21,545 bases of DNA from an uncultured Microbacterium sp. (GCA_937926065.1 CALANM010000040.1:1-21545); one strand, 5' to 3'; shown: positions 6,942 through 14,844, counted from the stretch's first letter. The notes: generated by a model from the sequence alone, not told the origin. Program-made: numbers and translations.

Positions 6942-7598
6942 ATGGCGCGCCCTTCCTCGGATCCTCTCGAGCCTCGGCTCCTGTCTCCCGACCTTCCCAG
7001 CGTGCTCAAGCCGACGCGCTCGCTCCATTCGAGGACAGAGATCTGGGGCTCCGAACTGGCCGATACGACAGGCGATGTCGACGCGGGGCACTCGCGGATC
7101 CTCGAATCGCGTGTCGTCCGCGCGCAGCTGAAGACTGCCCGCCTGACCGGCGCGACGCTGACGGACGTGGTCCTCGAGGACGTCTCTGCGGTCGAGTTCG
7201 CCGCCGCCGACTCGCGCTGGCGCACGGTGGAGTGGCGGGGTGGGCGCGCCGCGACACTGGAGGGCGTGCGCACCGCATGGGACTCCGTGCTCGTCGCAGG
7301 GGTGCGCTTCGAGTACGCGAACCTGGCATCCGCGGCGCTCGCAGACGTGCTGTTCAGGGACTGCACCTTCGGAACGCTCGACCTGCCGCAGGCCACGCTG
7401 TCTCGCGTCCGATTCGAAGGGTGTCGCGCCGACGAGGTCGACACGCGGGGCCTGGTCTCCCACGACGCCGACCTGAGGGGCTTGGATGCCGCTGGGTTCA
7501 CCGATGTCACCGGTCTGCGTGGAGCGACGCTCTCGCCCCAGCAGTCCGCGTTCCACGGTCAGGCTCTTGCCCGCGCGCTCGGTGTGATCGTCCGCTGA
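6942..7598 (+). CDS. Pentapeptide-repeat protein
   Basis: A predicted 218-residue soluble protein without signal peptide. Two blocks show five-residue periodicity with central Leu or Phe, as in the A(D/N)LxX pentapeptide family. One is near residues 58-82 (QLKTA, RLTGA, TLTDV). The other is near 120-185, with YANLA, SAALA, DVLFR, DCTFG, TLDLP, QATLS and RVRFE. Such repeats fold into a right-handed quadrilateral beta helix. Some members (MfpA, Qnr) mimic DNA and protect gyrase from quinolones, but this sequence is too irregular to claim that, and most members have no known role. The start at 6942 fits the leaderless -10. The gene lies alone between divergent ileS and co-directional valS, 136 bp before valS. 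Biochemical function is not recognised. Confidence 0.85.
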   Translation: MARPSSDPLEPRLLSPDLPSVLKPTRSLHSRTEIWGSELADTTGDVDAGHSRILESRVVRAQLKTARLTGATLTDVVLEDVSAVEFAAADSRWRTVEWRGGRAATLEGVRTAWDSVLVAGVRFEYANLASAALADVLFRDCTFGTLDLPQATLSRVRFEGCRADEVDTRGLVSHDADLRGLDAAGFTDVTGLRGATLSPQQSAFHGQALARALGVIVR

Positions 7599-7665
7599 CC
7601 TCCGACGCGGATGCGCGCCCCTCGGGCCCTGCGCCAGAGTTCCCTTCCGCACACGGCGCACACGG

Positions 7666-7671
7666 TAGAAT
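7666..7671 (+). promoter_or_regulatory. -10 element for valS
   Basis: TAGAAT lies in the gap before valS and would start transcription near 7678, giving a leader of about 57 nt. The leader holds a small hairpin, GGCAC-N9-GTGCC (7692-7710), but no T-box motif. The -35 is poor. Confidence 0.45.
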
Positions 7672-7734
7672 CGGCTGACATCCCACACTCAGGCACGCTC
7701 ACACAGTGCCGCACATATCGCTCGAGGAGAAGCC

Positions 7735-10305
7735 ATGGCGAACATCCCTGACAAGCCCGCACTGGAAGGCCTCGAGGAGAAGTGGGATGCCGTCTGGGCA
7801 GAGCAGGGCACTTACCTGTTCGACCGTCCGCGCGCCGCCGAGCGCGGCCGCGCCGGCGTCTACTCGGTCGACACGCCGCCTCCGACCGCGTCGGGGAGCC
7901 TCCACATCGGGCACGTGTTCAGCTACACGCACACCGACATCAAGGTGCGCTTCGAGCGCATGCGCGGCAAGACCGTGTTCTACCCCATGGGATGGGACGA
8001 CAACGGCCTGCCCACCGAGCGTCGCGTGCAGAACTACTACGGCGTTCGCTGCGACACGTCGCTTCCGTACGACCCCGATTTCACACCCCCCTTCCGCGGC
8101 GACGCGAAGAGCCTGAAGCCCGCCGACCAGGTGCCGATCAGCCGTCGGAACTTCATCGAGCTGTGCGAGGAGCTCACCCTCGAGGACGAAAAGCACTTCG
8201 AGCAGCTGTTCCGTCAGCTCGGCCTGTCGGTCGACTGGACGCAGACGTACCGCACCATCTCCGACGACACCATCCGCACCAGCCAGCTGGCGTTCCTGCG
8301 CAACCTGGAACGCGGTGAGGCCTATCAGGCGATGGCGCCGACCCTGTGGGACATCGACTTCCGTTCGGCGATCGCGCAGGCGGAGCTGGAGGATCGCGAG
8401 CAGCAGGCGTCGTACCACCGCGTCGCGTTCCACAAGACCGACGGCTCGGGCGACATCCACATCGAGACGACCCGCCCCGAGCTTCTCGCCGCGTGTGTCG
8501 CCCTGGTGGCGAACCCGGACGACGAGCGCTACCAGCCGTACTTCGGGTCGACCGTCCGCACCCCGCTGTTCGACGTCGAGGTGCCCGTGCTGGCCCACCC
8601 GCTCGCGCAGCGGGACAAGGGCACCGGCATCGCCATGATCTGCACGTTCGGCGATGTCACCGACATCATCTGGTGGCGTGAGCTCGACCTGCCGAACCGC
8701 ACGATCCTGGGTCAGGACGGCCGCGTGCTGGCCGAGGCGCCCGACGTGATCGTGACGGATGCCGCGAAGGCCGCCTATGCCGAGATCGCCGGCAAGACGG
8801 TGTTCAGCGCCAAGAAGCGCATCGTCGAGCTGCTCGAGGAGTCGGGCGAGCTTCTCGAGGTGTCGAAGCCGTTCAGCCACCCCGTGAAGTTCTACGAGAA
8901 GGGCGACCGCCCGCTGGAGATCGTCTCGACGCGCCAGTGGTACCTGCGCAATGGGGCCCGCGACGCCGACCTGCGCGACAAGCTCATCTCGCTCGGGCAG
9001 GGCATGAACTGGCATCCGGACTTCATGCGCGTGCGCTATGAGAACTGGACCAACGGCCTGACGGGAGACTGGCTCGTGTCGCGCCAGCGCTTCTTCGGCG
9101 TGCCGATCCCCGTCTGGTATGCGCTCGACGAGAACGGTGAGCGCGATTACGACCGCGTCATCACCCCGCGGGCGGACCAGCTCCCGATCGATCCCACGAC
9201 CGACGCGCCCGACGGCTACGACGAGTCCCAGCGGGGCGTGCCGGGTGGCTTCGAAGGCGAGAAGGACATCTTCGACACCTGGGCGACCTCGTCACTGACG
9301 CCTCAGCTTGCCGGTGGATGGGAGCGCGACCCGGAGCTGTGGAACCTCGTCGCGCCGTTCGACGTGCGCCCGCAGGGCCAGGACATCATTCGCACCTGGC
9401 TCTTCTCGACGATGCTCCGCAGCGCCCTCGAAGACGACCGCGCGCCGTGGACGGATGCCTCGATCTCGGGCTTCATCGTCGACCCCGACCGCAAGAAGAT
9501 GTCGAAGTCGAAGGGCAATGTCGTGACGCCCGCGGACATCCTCTCGAATCACGGCACCGACGCCGTGCGGTACTGGTCGGCCTCCAGCCGACTGGGCGCC
9601 GACGCGGCCTTCGACCCGCAGAATCCGACGCAGGTGAAGATCGGCCGGCGCCTCGCGATCAAAGTCCTCAACGCCGCCAAGTTCGTGCTCTCATTCCCCG
9701 TCCCGGAGGGCGCCGCGATCACGCACGATCTCGACGCGTCGATGCTCGCGGCGCTCGACCAGGTGATCGCGGAGGCCACCAGGGCCTTCGAGGCGTACGA
9801 CCACGCTCGTGCGCTCGAGGTCACCGAGGCCTTCTTCTGGACGTTCTGCGACGACTATCTCGAGCTCGTCAAGGAGCGCGCGTACAACCAGGCCGACAGC
9901 GGCCAGGCGTCGGCCGCGCTGGCTCTGCGCCTCGCGCTCTCGGCGCTGCTGCGCCTGCTCGCACCCGTCCTCGCCTTCGCGACAGAGGAGGCCTGGTCGT
10001 GGTTCGAGGAGGGGTCGATCCACACTGCTGCCTGGCCGGAGCCGCTCGGCATCCAGGGCGACCCGGCCGTGCTTCGCGCCGTCGGCGAGGCGCTCATCGG
10101 CATCCGACGTGCGAAGACCGAGGCGAAGGCCTCCCAGAAGACGCCGGTGGAGTCGGTGACGATCTCGGGTCCCGAGGGCGTGCTCGCAGCGGTCAAGGCG
10201 GCCGAGGGCGACCTCCGAGCGGTCGGCCGCATCGCGACCGTCGCGTACTCTGCTGCTGATGAGCTCGTGGTGAGCGACATCGTGCTCGCTCCCCAGGAGG
10301 CCTGA
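7735..10305 (+). CDS. valS: Valyl-tRNA synthetase (short type)
   Basis: An 856-residue class I synthetase that attaches valine to tRNA-Val. HIGH is at residues 57-60 (SGSLHIGHVF) and KMSKS at 588-592 (RKKMSKSKGN). The editing domain shows ETTRPELLAACVALVANPDD, which removes threonine. GWDDNGLPTE is the valine-type equivalent of the GWD block. The protein ends shortly after the anticodon-binding domain and lacks the C-terminal coiled coil of the E. coli-type enzyme (about 950 residues), placing it in the shorter valS group common in actinobacteria and archaea. A strong Shine-Dalgarno (GAGGAG, 7724-7729) precedes the ATG. The stop TGA is one base from the next ATG, so the 82-residue downstream gene is co-translated. 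Confidence 0.97.
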   Translation: MANIPDKPALEGLEEKWDAVWAEQGTYLFDRPRAAERGRAGVYSVDTPPPTASGSLHIGHVFSYTHTDIKVRFERMRGKTVFYPMGWDDNGLPTERRVQNYYGVRCDTSLPYDPDFTPPFRGDAKSLKPADQVPISRRNFIELCEELTLEDEKHFEQLFRQLGLSVDWTQTYRTISDDTIRTSQLAFLRNLERGEAYQAMAPTLWDIDFRSAIAQAELEDREQQASYHRVAFHKTDGSGDIHIETTRPELLAACVALVANPDDERYQPYFGSTVRTPLFDVEVPVLAHPLAQRDKGTGIAMICTFGDVTDIIWWRELDLPNRTILGQDGRVLAEAPDVIVTDAAKAAYAEIAGKTVFSAKKRIVELLEESGELLEVSKPFSHPVKFYEKGDRPLEIVSTRQWYLRNGARDADLRDKLISLGQGMNWHPDFMRVRYENWTNGLTGDWLVSRQRFFGVPIPVWYALDENGERDYDRVITPRADQLPIDPTTDAPDGYDESQRGVPGGFEGEKDIFDTWATSSLTPQLAGGWERDPELWNLVAPFDVRPQGQDIIRTWLFSTMLRSALEDDRAPWTDASISGFIVDPDRKKMSKSKGNVVTPADILSNHGTDAVRYWSASSRLGADAAFDPQNPTQVKIGRRLAIKVLNAAKFVLSFPVPEGAAITHDLDASMLAALDQVIAEATRAFEAYDHARALEVTEAFFWTFCDDYLELVKERAYNQADSGQASAALALRLALSALLRLLAPVLAFATEEAWSWFEEGSIHTAAWPEPLGIQGDPAVLRAVGEALIGIRRAKTEAKASQKTPVESVTISGPEGVLAAVKAAEGDLRAVGRIATVAYSAADELVVSDIVLAPQEA

Positions 10306-10306
10306 C

Positions 10307-10555
10307 ATGCAGCTCGGCACGCGTTGGACCAGTGGCGACCCTCTCCCGGCGGCCGTGCCGACGACGCTTCACGAGCAGATCCGTCTGATCGACAACGCGA
10401 TCCCGGCGGATCTGCTCGGGCAGCCGCGCCCGCGCTGGACGCTCACCTTCCTCGAAGGACGGCCGGTCGCTGAGCTCGACACCGGCGTGATCGTCGAGGT
10501 GGCGCGCGACGGCAGCGTCGTGGTCCGCCACGACGACGAGGACGAGTTCGGCTGA
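10307..10555 (+). CDS. Small protein translationally linked to valS
   Basis: An 82-residue protein of unknown function, predicted soluble and acidic at the C-terminus (RHDDEDEFG). It has no signal peptide, cysteine or membrane segment. Its middle (RWTLTFLEGRPVAELDTGVI) looks like two beta strands. Coding status is supported by a perfect AGGAGG (10294-10299, inside the end of valS) seven bases before the ATG, and by the one-base gap after the valS stop. Co-expression with valS suggests a housekeeping role, but no domain is recognised and I assign no function. It converges on the MFS gene, with 13 bp between stop codons. Confidence 0.75.
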   Translation: MQLGTRWTSGDPLPAAVPTTLHEQIRLIDNAIPADLLGQPRPRWTLTFLEGRPVAELDTGVIVEVARDGSVVVRHDDEDEFG

Positions 10556-10573
10556 GCCCCCTCAGGGATCAGC
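10551..10573. terminator. Hairpin across two convergent stop codons
   Basis: GCTGA (10551-10555) pairs with TCAGC (10569-10573), and CCC (10557-10559) with GGG (10565-10567), around a CCTCA loop. Each arm contains a stop codon, one of the 82-residue gene and one of the MFS gene. It could serve as a weak bidirectional terminator; there is no T-run. Confidence 0.4.
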
Positions 10574-11870
10574 GCTCGATGTCGGCTCCCGCCCGGCGCG
10601 TGCCGTCGATGAGAAGGCGCATCGCGAGCAGCCCGGCGAGCATGACGACCGCGCCCGCCGACCAGAAGGGGAGGCGAAGGTCGATCCGCCCCACCCAGCC
10701 GCCCAGCACGGTGGCGACCGGGAACAGTCCCCAGGTGAAGGTGCGGATGACGCCCAGCACTCTGCCGAAGATCTCCTGAGGCACGATCTGCTGGCGGAGA
10801 CTCCCCCACGGCACATTCCACAGTGACACCGCACCAGCCGAGACGGAGAACGCGATCACCGCAGTCCACACCTCGGGTGCGATGCCGGTGAGCACGAGGG
10901 TGGCTCCGGTCACGAACACCGATCCCAGCATGACGGGCCCCCGTCCGAACCGTTCGACCAGACGAGGGGCGAGGAGCGACCCGCTGAGCGCGCCCACGCC
11001 GATCCCCGCCGTGATGAAGCCCACCGCCGCCGCGGGGACGCTCATCGTCTCGAGGAAGAACAGCAGGATCACCGCCTGGGAGAACGAGAGCATCGAGCCC
11101 ACGACGGAGGTGAAGACGACCATCGCGCGGAGGTAGCGATGGTGCACGAGGTAGGCGACCGCCTCTTTCGTGCTGATGCGCGCAGAGGGGGTGCCGATCG
11201 TGATCGGCTCAGCCATGGCTCCGGCCGTGACGTCGCCTGCATCCCCTCCCGCCTCACGCCGCGCCTGCAGCGGTCGGGCCGCCGACACCGGCAGAAGGAG
11301 CGCGAGGACGATCGGGATGAGATATCCCGCGCTCCCTGCCCAGAGAGGCAGTGCGAGCGCGACGGCGAACAGCACACCGGCGATCGGCGTCGCGATGAAG
11401 TTGTCGATCGTGATCTGAGCCGCCTGCATCCAGCCGTTCGCACGGTCGAGCTCGCGACGCGAGACGACACCGGGAATGACGGCGTTCGTCGCGTTGTCGA
11501 ACAGTGTCTCGCCGAATCCGAACACCAGGGTGCCGACGAACAGCGCCCACAGGGACAGTCCGCCGAAGACCGCGAGCGACGCGAGCCACACGGCGACCGC
11601 CCCTCGGAGCGCGTTGGCGACCGCCATGATGAGGCGACGGTCGCAGCGATCGACGATCATTCCGGCGGGAAGCCCGAAGACGAGCCAGGGCACGAACGCG
11701 AGGGCGCCGATGACGGAGATCAGGAGCGGGTCGCGCGTGAGCGTGGTGGCGACGAGCGGGACCGCGGTGCGACCGATCCCGTCGGCGAGGTTGCTGAAAG
11801 CCGCGGCGGTCCACAGCATGCCGAAGTCACGCCCCAGCCTGGGGCGTGCTCCGACACGGGCTGTCGTCAT
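10569..11870 (-). CDS. Major facilitator superfamily exporter
   Basis: A 433-residue protein with about twelve hydrophobic segments split by a central hydrophilic loop (QARREAGGDAGDVTAG and onward, near residues 197-230). The cytoplasmic MFS motif after the second helix is seen as GLPAGMIVDRCDRRLIM. Overall it resembles drug or macrolide-type exporters of actinobacteria, which couple proton influx to substrate export; the substrate cannot be read from sequence. The ATG at 11870 is chosen because it overlaps the stop of the upstream 71-residue gene as ATGA; it lacks its own Shine-Dalgarno, so coupling is likely. An open frame to 12053 exists but is Arg/Pro-rich and covers that small gene. Third gene of the regulator operon. 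Confidence 0.9.
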   Translation of the reverse strand: MTTARVGARPRLGRDFGMLWTAAAFSNLADGIGRTAVPLVATTLTRDPLLISVIGALAFVPWLVFGLPAGMIVDRCDRRLIMAVANALRGAVAVWLASLAVFGGLSLWALFVGTLVFGFGETLFDNATNAVIPGVVSRRELDRANGWMQAAQITIDNFIATPIAGVLFAVALALPLWAGSAGYLIPIVLALLLPVSAARPLQARREAGGDAGDVTAGAMAEPITIGTPSARISTKEAVAYLVHHRYLRAMVVFTSVVGSMLSFSQAVILLFFLETMSVPAAAVGFITAGIGVGALSGSLLAPRLVERFGRGPVMLGSVFVTGATLVLTGIAPEVWTAVIAFSVSAGAVSLWNVPWGSLRQQIVPQEIFGRVLGVIRTFTWGLFPVATVLGGWVGRIDLRLPFWSAGAVVMLAGLLAMRLLIDGTRRAGADIER

Positions 11871-12082
11871 CGCGGGAGGAGGCCGACGGCGCCCAGAGCC
11901 TGGGCGGTGCGACGCGCGTCGTCGGCGGCGTGCGCCGCTGTCGTCGAGGTGCTCGCCCGACGGCGCATGCGGGCGAGGACGAGCGCTTCGACGGCTCGGG
12001 ATACCCGCAGCAGCGCGCGGTCGGTGAGCGTGGGCGTCGGCCGGAGCCTGCACACGCTCGACGTGATGGATGCGGTGGTCAT
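11867..12082 (-). CDS. Small 71-residue protein between regulator and MFS exporter
   Basis: A short basic, Ala/Arg-rich protein. The N-terminal half reads as an amphipathic helix (TDRALLRVSRAVEALVLARM, residues 20-39), followed by a low-complexity RRRASTSTTAAHAADDARR stretch. No known domain is recognised. Evidence that it is real is positional: its ATG lies one base after the regulator stop, AAGGAAAG provides a Shine-Dalgarno-like stretch, and its TGA overlaps the MFS ATG as ATGA. Such spacing on both sides is unlikely for a spurious frame. It may simply couple translation of regulator and transporter, or be a small partner of either. Composition alone would not support it, so confidence is moderate. 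Confidence 0.65.
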   Translation of the reverse strand: MTTASITSSVCRLRPTPTLTDRALLRVSRAVEALVLARMRRRASTSTTAAHAADDARRTAQALGAVGLLPR

Positions 12083-12083
12083 G

Positions 12084-12686
12084 TCACTTTCCTTCTTCGG
12101 GAAGCGGGATGATGTCTGCTCGGACGCTGATGGGACTCACGCCCTCGCCCTGCTGGTCGCGGTACTTGTCCGCTGCCGAGTCGATGACCGCTTGGATCTG
12201 CTCGATGAACTCGATCGTCTGCTCATACGTCATGTGCAGCGTCGCCGTGGAGATCAGGGAGTTCTCCTTGTCCTCCTCTGGCGTCTGAATCGACTCGGTG
12301 ACGTAGCGCATGAGCTGCTGATGCCTGCGCGTGAGGAACTCGGTCATGACGACATGCGTCGCCGCCTTGCCCGACGGAGTCTTCAGGGCGTCGGGGTTGG
12401 TGAGGGTGACGCCCCCGGGAAAGCGTTCCCACCACCGCTCGCGTCCGGTGCCGCGGCCGGCGACCTCGCGGATGAGGTCATGGCGCGCGAGGGCGCGAAG
12501 GTGATAGCTCGTAGCGCCCGATGACTCCCCGGTGAGCTCGGCAAGCGTGCTCGCCGTCTGAGGGCCGCGCTGCGACAGGATGTCGTAGATCTGCACGCGG
12601 AGCGGGTGCGCGAGCGCCTTGAGAGCGCTGGTGTCGAGGATCCGCGCCGAATCCTTGGCTGCCGCCGGGGTCGCTTCGTCCTTCAT
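12084..12686 (-). CDS. Winged-helix transcriptional regulator (ArsR-like)
   Basis: A 200-residue DNA-binding protein. A winged helix-turn-helix covers residues 20-90. It opens with LKALAHPLRVQIYDILSQ, the standard first helices of ArsR-type HTH domains, has a recognition helix near 55-70 (SSGATSYHLRALARHD) and a wing at 77-88 (GRGTGRERWWER). The C-terminal 110 residues are helical and probably serve dimerisation or ligand sensing; no metal-binding ELCVCDL-like motif is present, so it is not a classical metal sensor. It is the first gene of an operon with the 71-residue protein and an MFS exporter, and divergent from an M3 peptidase. The repeat-filled promoter region next to its start suggests autoregulation. 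The ATG at 12686 matches a leaderless promoter (TTGCAA-17-TACCTT). Confidence 0.92.
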   Translation of the reverse strand: MKDEATPAAAKDSARILDTSALKALAHPLRVQIYDILSQRGPQTASTLAELTGESSGATSYHLRALARHDLIREVAGRGTGRERWWERFPGGVTLTNPDALKTPSGKAATHVVMTEFLTRRHQQLMRYVTESIQTPEEDKENSLISTATLHMTYEQTIEFIEQIQAVIDSAADKYRDQQGEGVSPISVRADIIPLPEEGK

Positions 12687-12689
12687 GAG

Positions 12690-12707
12690 TGCAAAGGTAC
12701 CTTTGCA
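12690..12707. promoter_or_regulatory. 18-bp perfect palindromic operator
   Basis: TGCAAAGGTACCTTTGCA is perfectly self-complementary. It covers the proposed -10 of the regulator gene (TACCTT, minus strand 12699-12694) and ends four bases from its start codon. This is the expected position for an autorepressor. That the adjacent regulator binds here is inference. Confidence 0.75.
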
Positions 12708-12722
12708 GCAACATTATTGCAA
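12694..12722 (-). promoter_or_regulatory. Promoter of the regulator-MFS operon
   Basis: On the minus strand TTGCAA (12722-12717), a 17-bp spacer and TACCTT (12699-12694) form a plausible sigma-A-type promoter. Seven bases separate the -10 from the ATG at 12686, giving a leaderless or nearly leaderless mRNA. Confidence 0.6.
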
Positions 12723-12749
12723 GTATTTCTTTGCAAGTAGTTCTTTGCA
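12701..12749. repeat. TTTGCA half-sites at 14-bp period
   Basis: CTTTGCA occurs at 12701-12707, 12729-12735 and 12743-12749, and the degenerate TATTGCA at 12715-12721, giving four copies in exact 14-bp register. Two full 14-bp units, 12717-12730 and 12731-12744, differ at one base. The -35 boxes of both divergent promoters lie within these repeats. Confidence 0.8.
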
Positions 12750-12773
12750 CTCCTTCGGCACCCGGCCTACGCT
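12745..12773 (+). promoter_or_regulatory. Promoter of the M3 peptidase gene
   Basis: TTGCAC (12745-12750), a 17-bp spacer and TACGCT (12768-12773) precede the ATG at 12780 by six bases, so the message is probably leaderless. The -35 is part of the last TTTGCA repeat, so a factor bound to the repeats would cover it. Confidence 0.6.
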
Positions 12774-12779
12774 GGGAGC

Positions 12780-14840
12780 ATGACGGATGCCACGACCTCG
12801 AACCCTCTTCTGAGCCCCTCCTCCCTTCCCTATGGTCTGCCGGACTATCGCGAGATCCGTCCCGAGCACTACCTCCCGGCGTTCGAGCACGCTTTCACCG
12901 AGCACCGCCGCGAGATCGACGCCATCACACGGGTGCGCTCCCTCCCGACCTTCGAGAACACGCTCGAGCCGCTGGAGCGCGCAGGAGCCCTGCTCTCCCA
13001 GGTCGCACGCACCTTCTACACGGTCTCCTCGGCAGACGCGACCGAAGAGATCCAGGCCATCGAAGAGACGCTCGCGCCCCTCATGTCGGCCCATCAGGAC
13101 GCCATCCAGCTCGACGCACAGCTTTACGGGCGGGTCAAGACAGTGCACGACCAGCTCGACACACTCGCGCTCACACCCGAGCAGCGCTATCTCGTTCAGC
13201 GCCACTACACCGAGATGACGCACGCGGGCGCAGCGCTCGATGACGCGCAGAAGAAGCGCCTCACTGAGCTGAACCAGCGCCTCTCGGTGCTGAGCACCGG
13301 CTTCGAGAAGAATCTCCTCGCCGACACCAACGATCTCGCTGTCGTGTTCGACACTGCGGAACAGCTTGACGGCCTCACGGCGGGCGAGATCTCCGCCGCA
13401 GCGCAGAATGCCGCAGACCGTGGGCTCGAGGGCAAGTATGTCATCACGCTGACGCTGTTCACCGGTCATCCATATCTGTCGACTCTCACCGACCGCGAGA
13501 GCCGACGCACGCTGCTCACGGCGTCACGAGCGCGGGGATCGCGCGGAAATGCGCACGACAACAGCGGCGTGCTGCTCGAGATCGTGCGGCTGCGCGCAGA
13601 GCGCGCAGAGCTCCTGGGTTACTCATCCCACTCCGCGTATGTCACGAGCGACGAGACGGCGGGGTCGCCCGAGGCTGTCCAGTCGCTGCTGCGGAGGCTC
13701 GCCGTCCCCGCGGCAGCCAACGCTCGCCGTGAGCAGGAGGAGCTCCAGCGCGTCGCGGACGCCGCCGGAGACGACATCACCATCGAGGCGCATGACTGGG
13801 CCTTCTACACCGAGAAGGTCCGCAAGCAGCGTTACGATCTCGACCGCACCGCCCTGCGGCCATGGTTCGAAGCCGAGCGTGTGCTGCATGACGGCGTCTT
13901 CCGCGCGGCTACGGAGCTCTACGGCATCACGTTCCAGGAGCGCCCTGAGCTGCCCGCGTACCACGACGACGCGCGCGTCTTCGAAGTGCGCAACGAGGAC
14001 GGAAGCGGCCTCGGGCTCTTCGTCCTCGACCTCTATACGCGCGACACCAAGCGAGGCGGAGCGTGGATGAACCCGATCGTCTCACAGTCACACCTCCTGG
14101 GCACGGCTCCCGTCGTCGTGAACAACCTCAACGTGCCGAAGCCTGCCGCGGGTCAGCCGACGCTCCTCACCCTCGACGAGGTCACGACGCTCTTCCACGA
14201 GTTCGGTCACGCCCTGCATGGGCTGTTCGCGACAGTGACCTATCCTCACTTCGCGGGGACCAACGTGTTCCGCGACTTCGTCGAATTCCCCAGCCAAGTC
14301 AACGAGATGTGGATCTACTGGCCCGAGATCCTCGCGTCCTACGCTCGCCACGTCGAGACCGACGAGCTCCTTCCGCAGGAGGTCGTCGAGAAGCTCCGGG
14401 CGTCGGAGGCCTTCAACCAGGGCTTCGCCACGAGCGAGTACCTCGCGGCATCCTGGCTCGACCAGGCCTGGCACTCGCTCAGCGCGGCGCAGGCGGCTGA
14501 CGAGATCGATGTGCAGGAGTTCGAAGCGTCGGCCCTCGCCGACGTCGGCCTGGACAACCCGGTCGTGCCGACGCGGTACTCCTCCACCTACTTCGCCCAC
14601 GTCTTCTCGGGCGGATACAGCGCGGGGTACTACTCGTACATCTGGAGCGAGGTGCTCGACGCCGACACCGTGGAGTGGTTCCGCGAGAACGGCGGTCTCA
14701 CGCGTGCGAACGGTGACCGCTTCCGTGAGCGGCTGCTCGGCGTGGGCGGATCGAAGGACCCGCTGGAGGCGTACCGCGACTTCCGCGGCCGTGACGCTGA
14801 CATCGCGCCGCTCCTGGAGCGCCGTGGACTGAACGCATGA
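12780..14840 (+). CDS. M3-family peptidase (peptidyl-dipeptidase Dcp / oligopeptidase A type)
   Basis: A 686-residue zinc metallopeptidase of normal length for the family, without signal peptide and so cytoplasmic. The zinc-binding HEFGH is at residues 473-477 (TLFHEFGHALHG). The third ligand Glu502 lies in DFVEFPSQVNE at the family spacing of 29 residues from the first His. The C-terminal substrate-contact region reads SSTYFAHVFSGGYSAGYYSY. Such enzymes clear oligopeptides released by proteases including Clp, either removing C-terminal dipeptides (Dcp) or cutting internally (PrlC/OpdA). The two cannot be separated with certainty here, though length favours Dcp. Divergent from the winged-helix regulator and sharing its repeat-containing promoter region; convergent with the dihydrofolate-reductase-like gene. 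Confidence 0.94.
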   Translation: MTDATTSNPLLSPSSLPYGLPDYREIRPEHYLPAFEHAFTEHRREIDAITRVRSLPTFENTLEPLERAGALLSQVARTFYTVSSADATEEIQAIEETLAPLMSAHQDAIQLDAQLYGRVKTVHDQLDTLALTPEQRYLVQRHYTEMTHAGAALDDAQKKRLTELNQRLSVLSTGFEKNLLADTNDLAVVFDTAEQLDGLTAGEISAAAQNAADRGLEGKYVITLTLFTGHPYLSTLTDRESRRTLLTASRARGSRGNAHDNSGVLLEIVRLRAERAELLGYSSHSAYVTSDETAGSPEAVQSLLRRLAVPAAANARREQEELQRVADAAGDDITIEAHDWAFYTEKVRKQRYDLDRTALRPWFEAERVLHDGVFRAATELYGITFQERPELPAYHDDARVFEVRNEDGSGLGLFVLDLYTRDTKRGGAWMNPIVSQSHLLGTAPVVVNNLNVPKPAAGQPTLLTLDEVTTLFHEFGHALHGLFATVTYPHFAGTNVFRDFVEFPSQVNEMWIYWPEILASYARHVETDELLPQEVVEKLRASEAFNQGFATSEYLAASWLDQAWHSLSAAQAADEIDVQEFEASALADVGLDNPVVPTRYSSTYFAHVFSGGYSAGYYSYIWSEVLDADTVEWFRENGGLTRANGDRFRERLLGVGGSKDPLEAYRDFRGRDADIAPLLERRGLNA

Positions 14841-14844
14841 GCGC

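Noticed and set aside
6690..7688. Open frame extending ileS by 333 codons upstream
   Set aside because: It runs through the T-box leader and antisense to the pentapeptide gene, is Arg/Pro-rich and has no domain; the ATG at 6689 has a Shine-Dalgarno and the homologous N-terminus.
7692..7710. GGCAC-N9-GTGCC hairpin in the valS leader as a riboswitch
   Set aside because: A 5-bp stem alone; no T-box motif, specifier or attenuator features around it.
7699..9015. Minus-strand frame of 438 codons opposite valS
   Set aside because: Antisense shadow of a confidently identified gene, with no ribosome site or domain.
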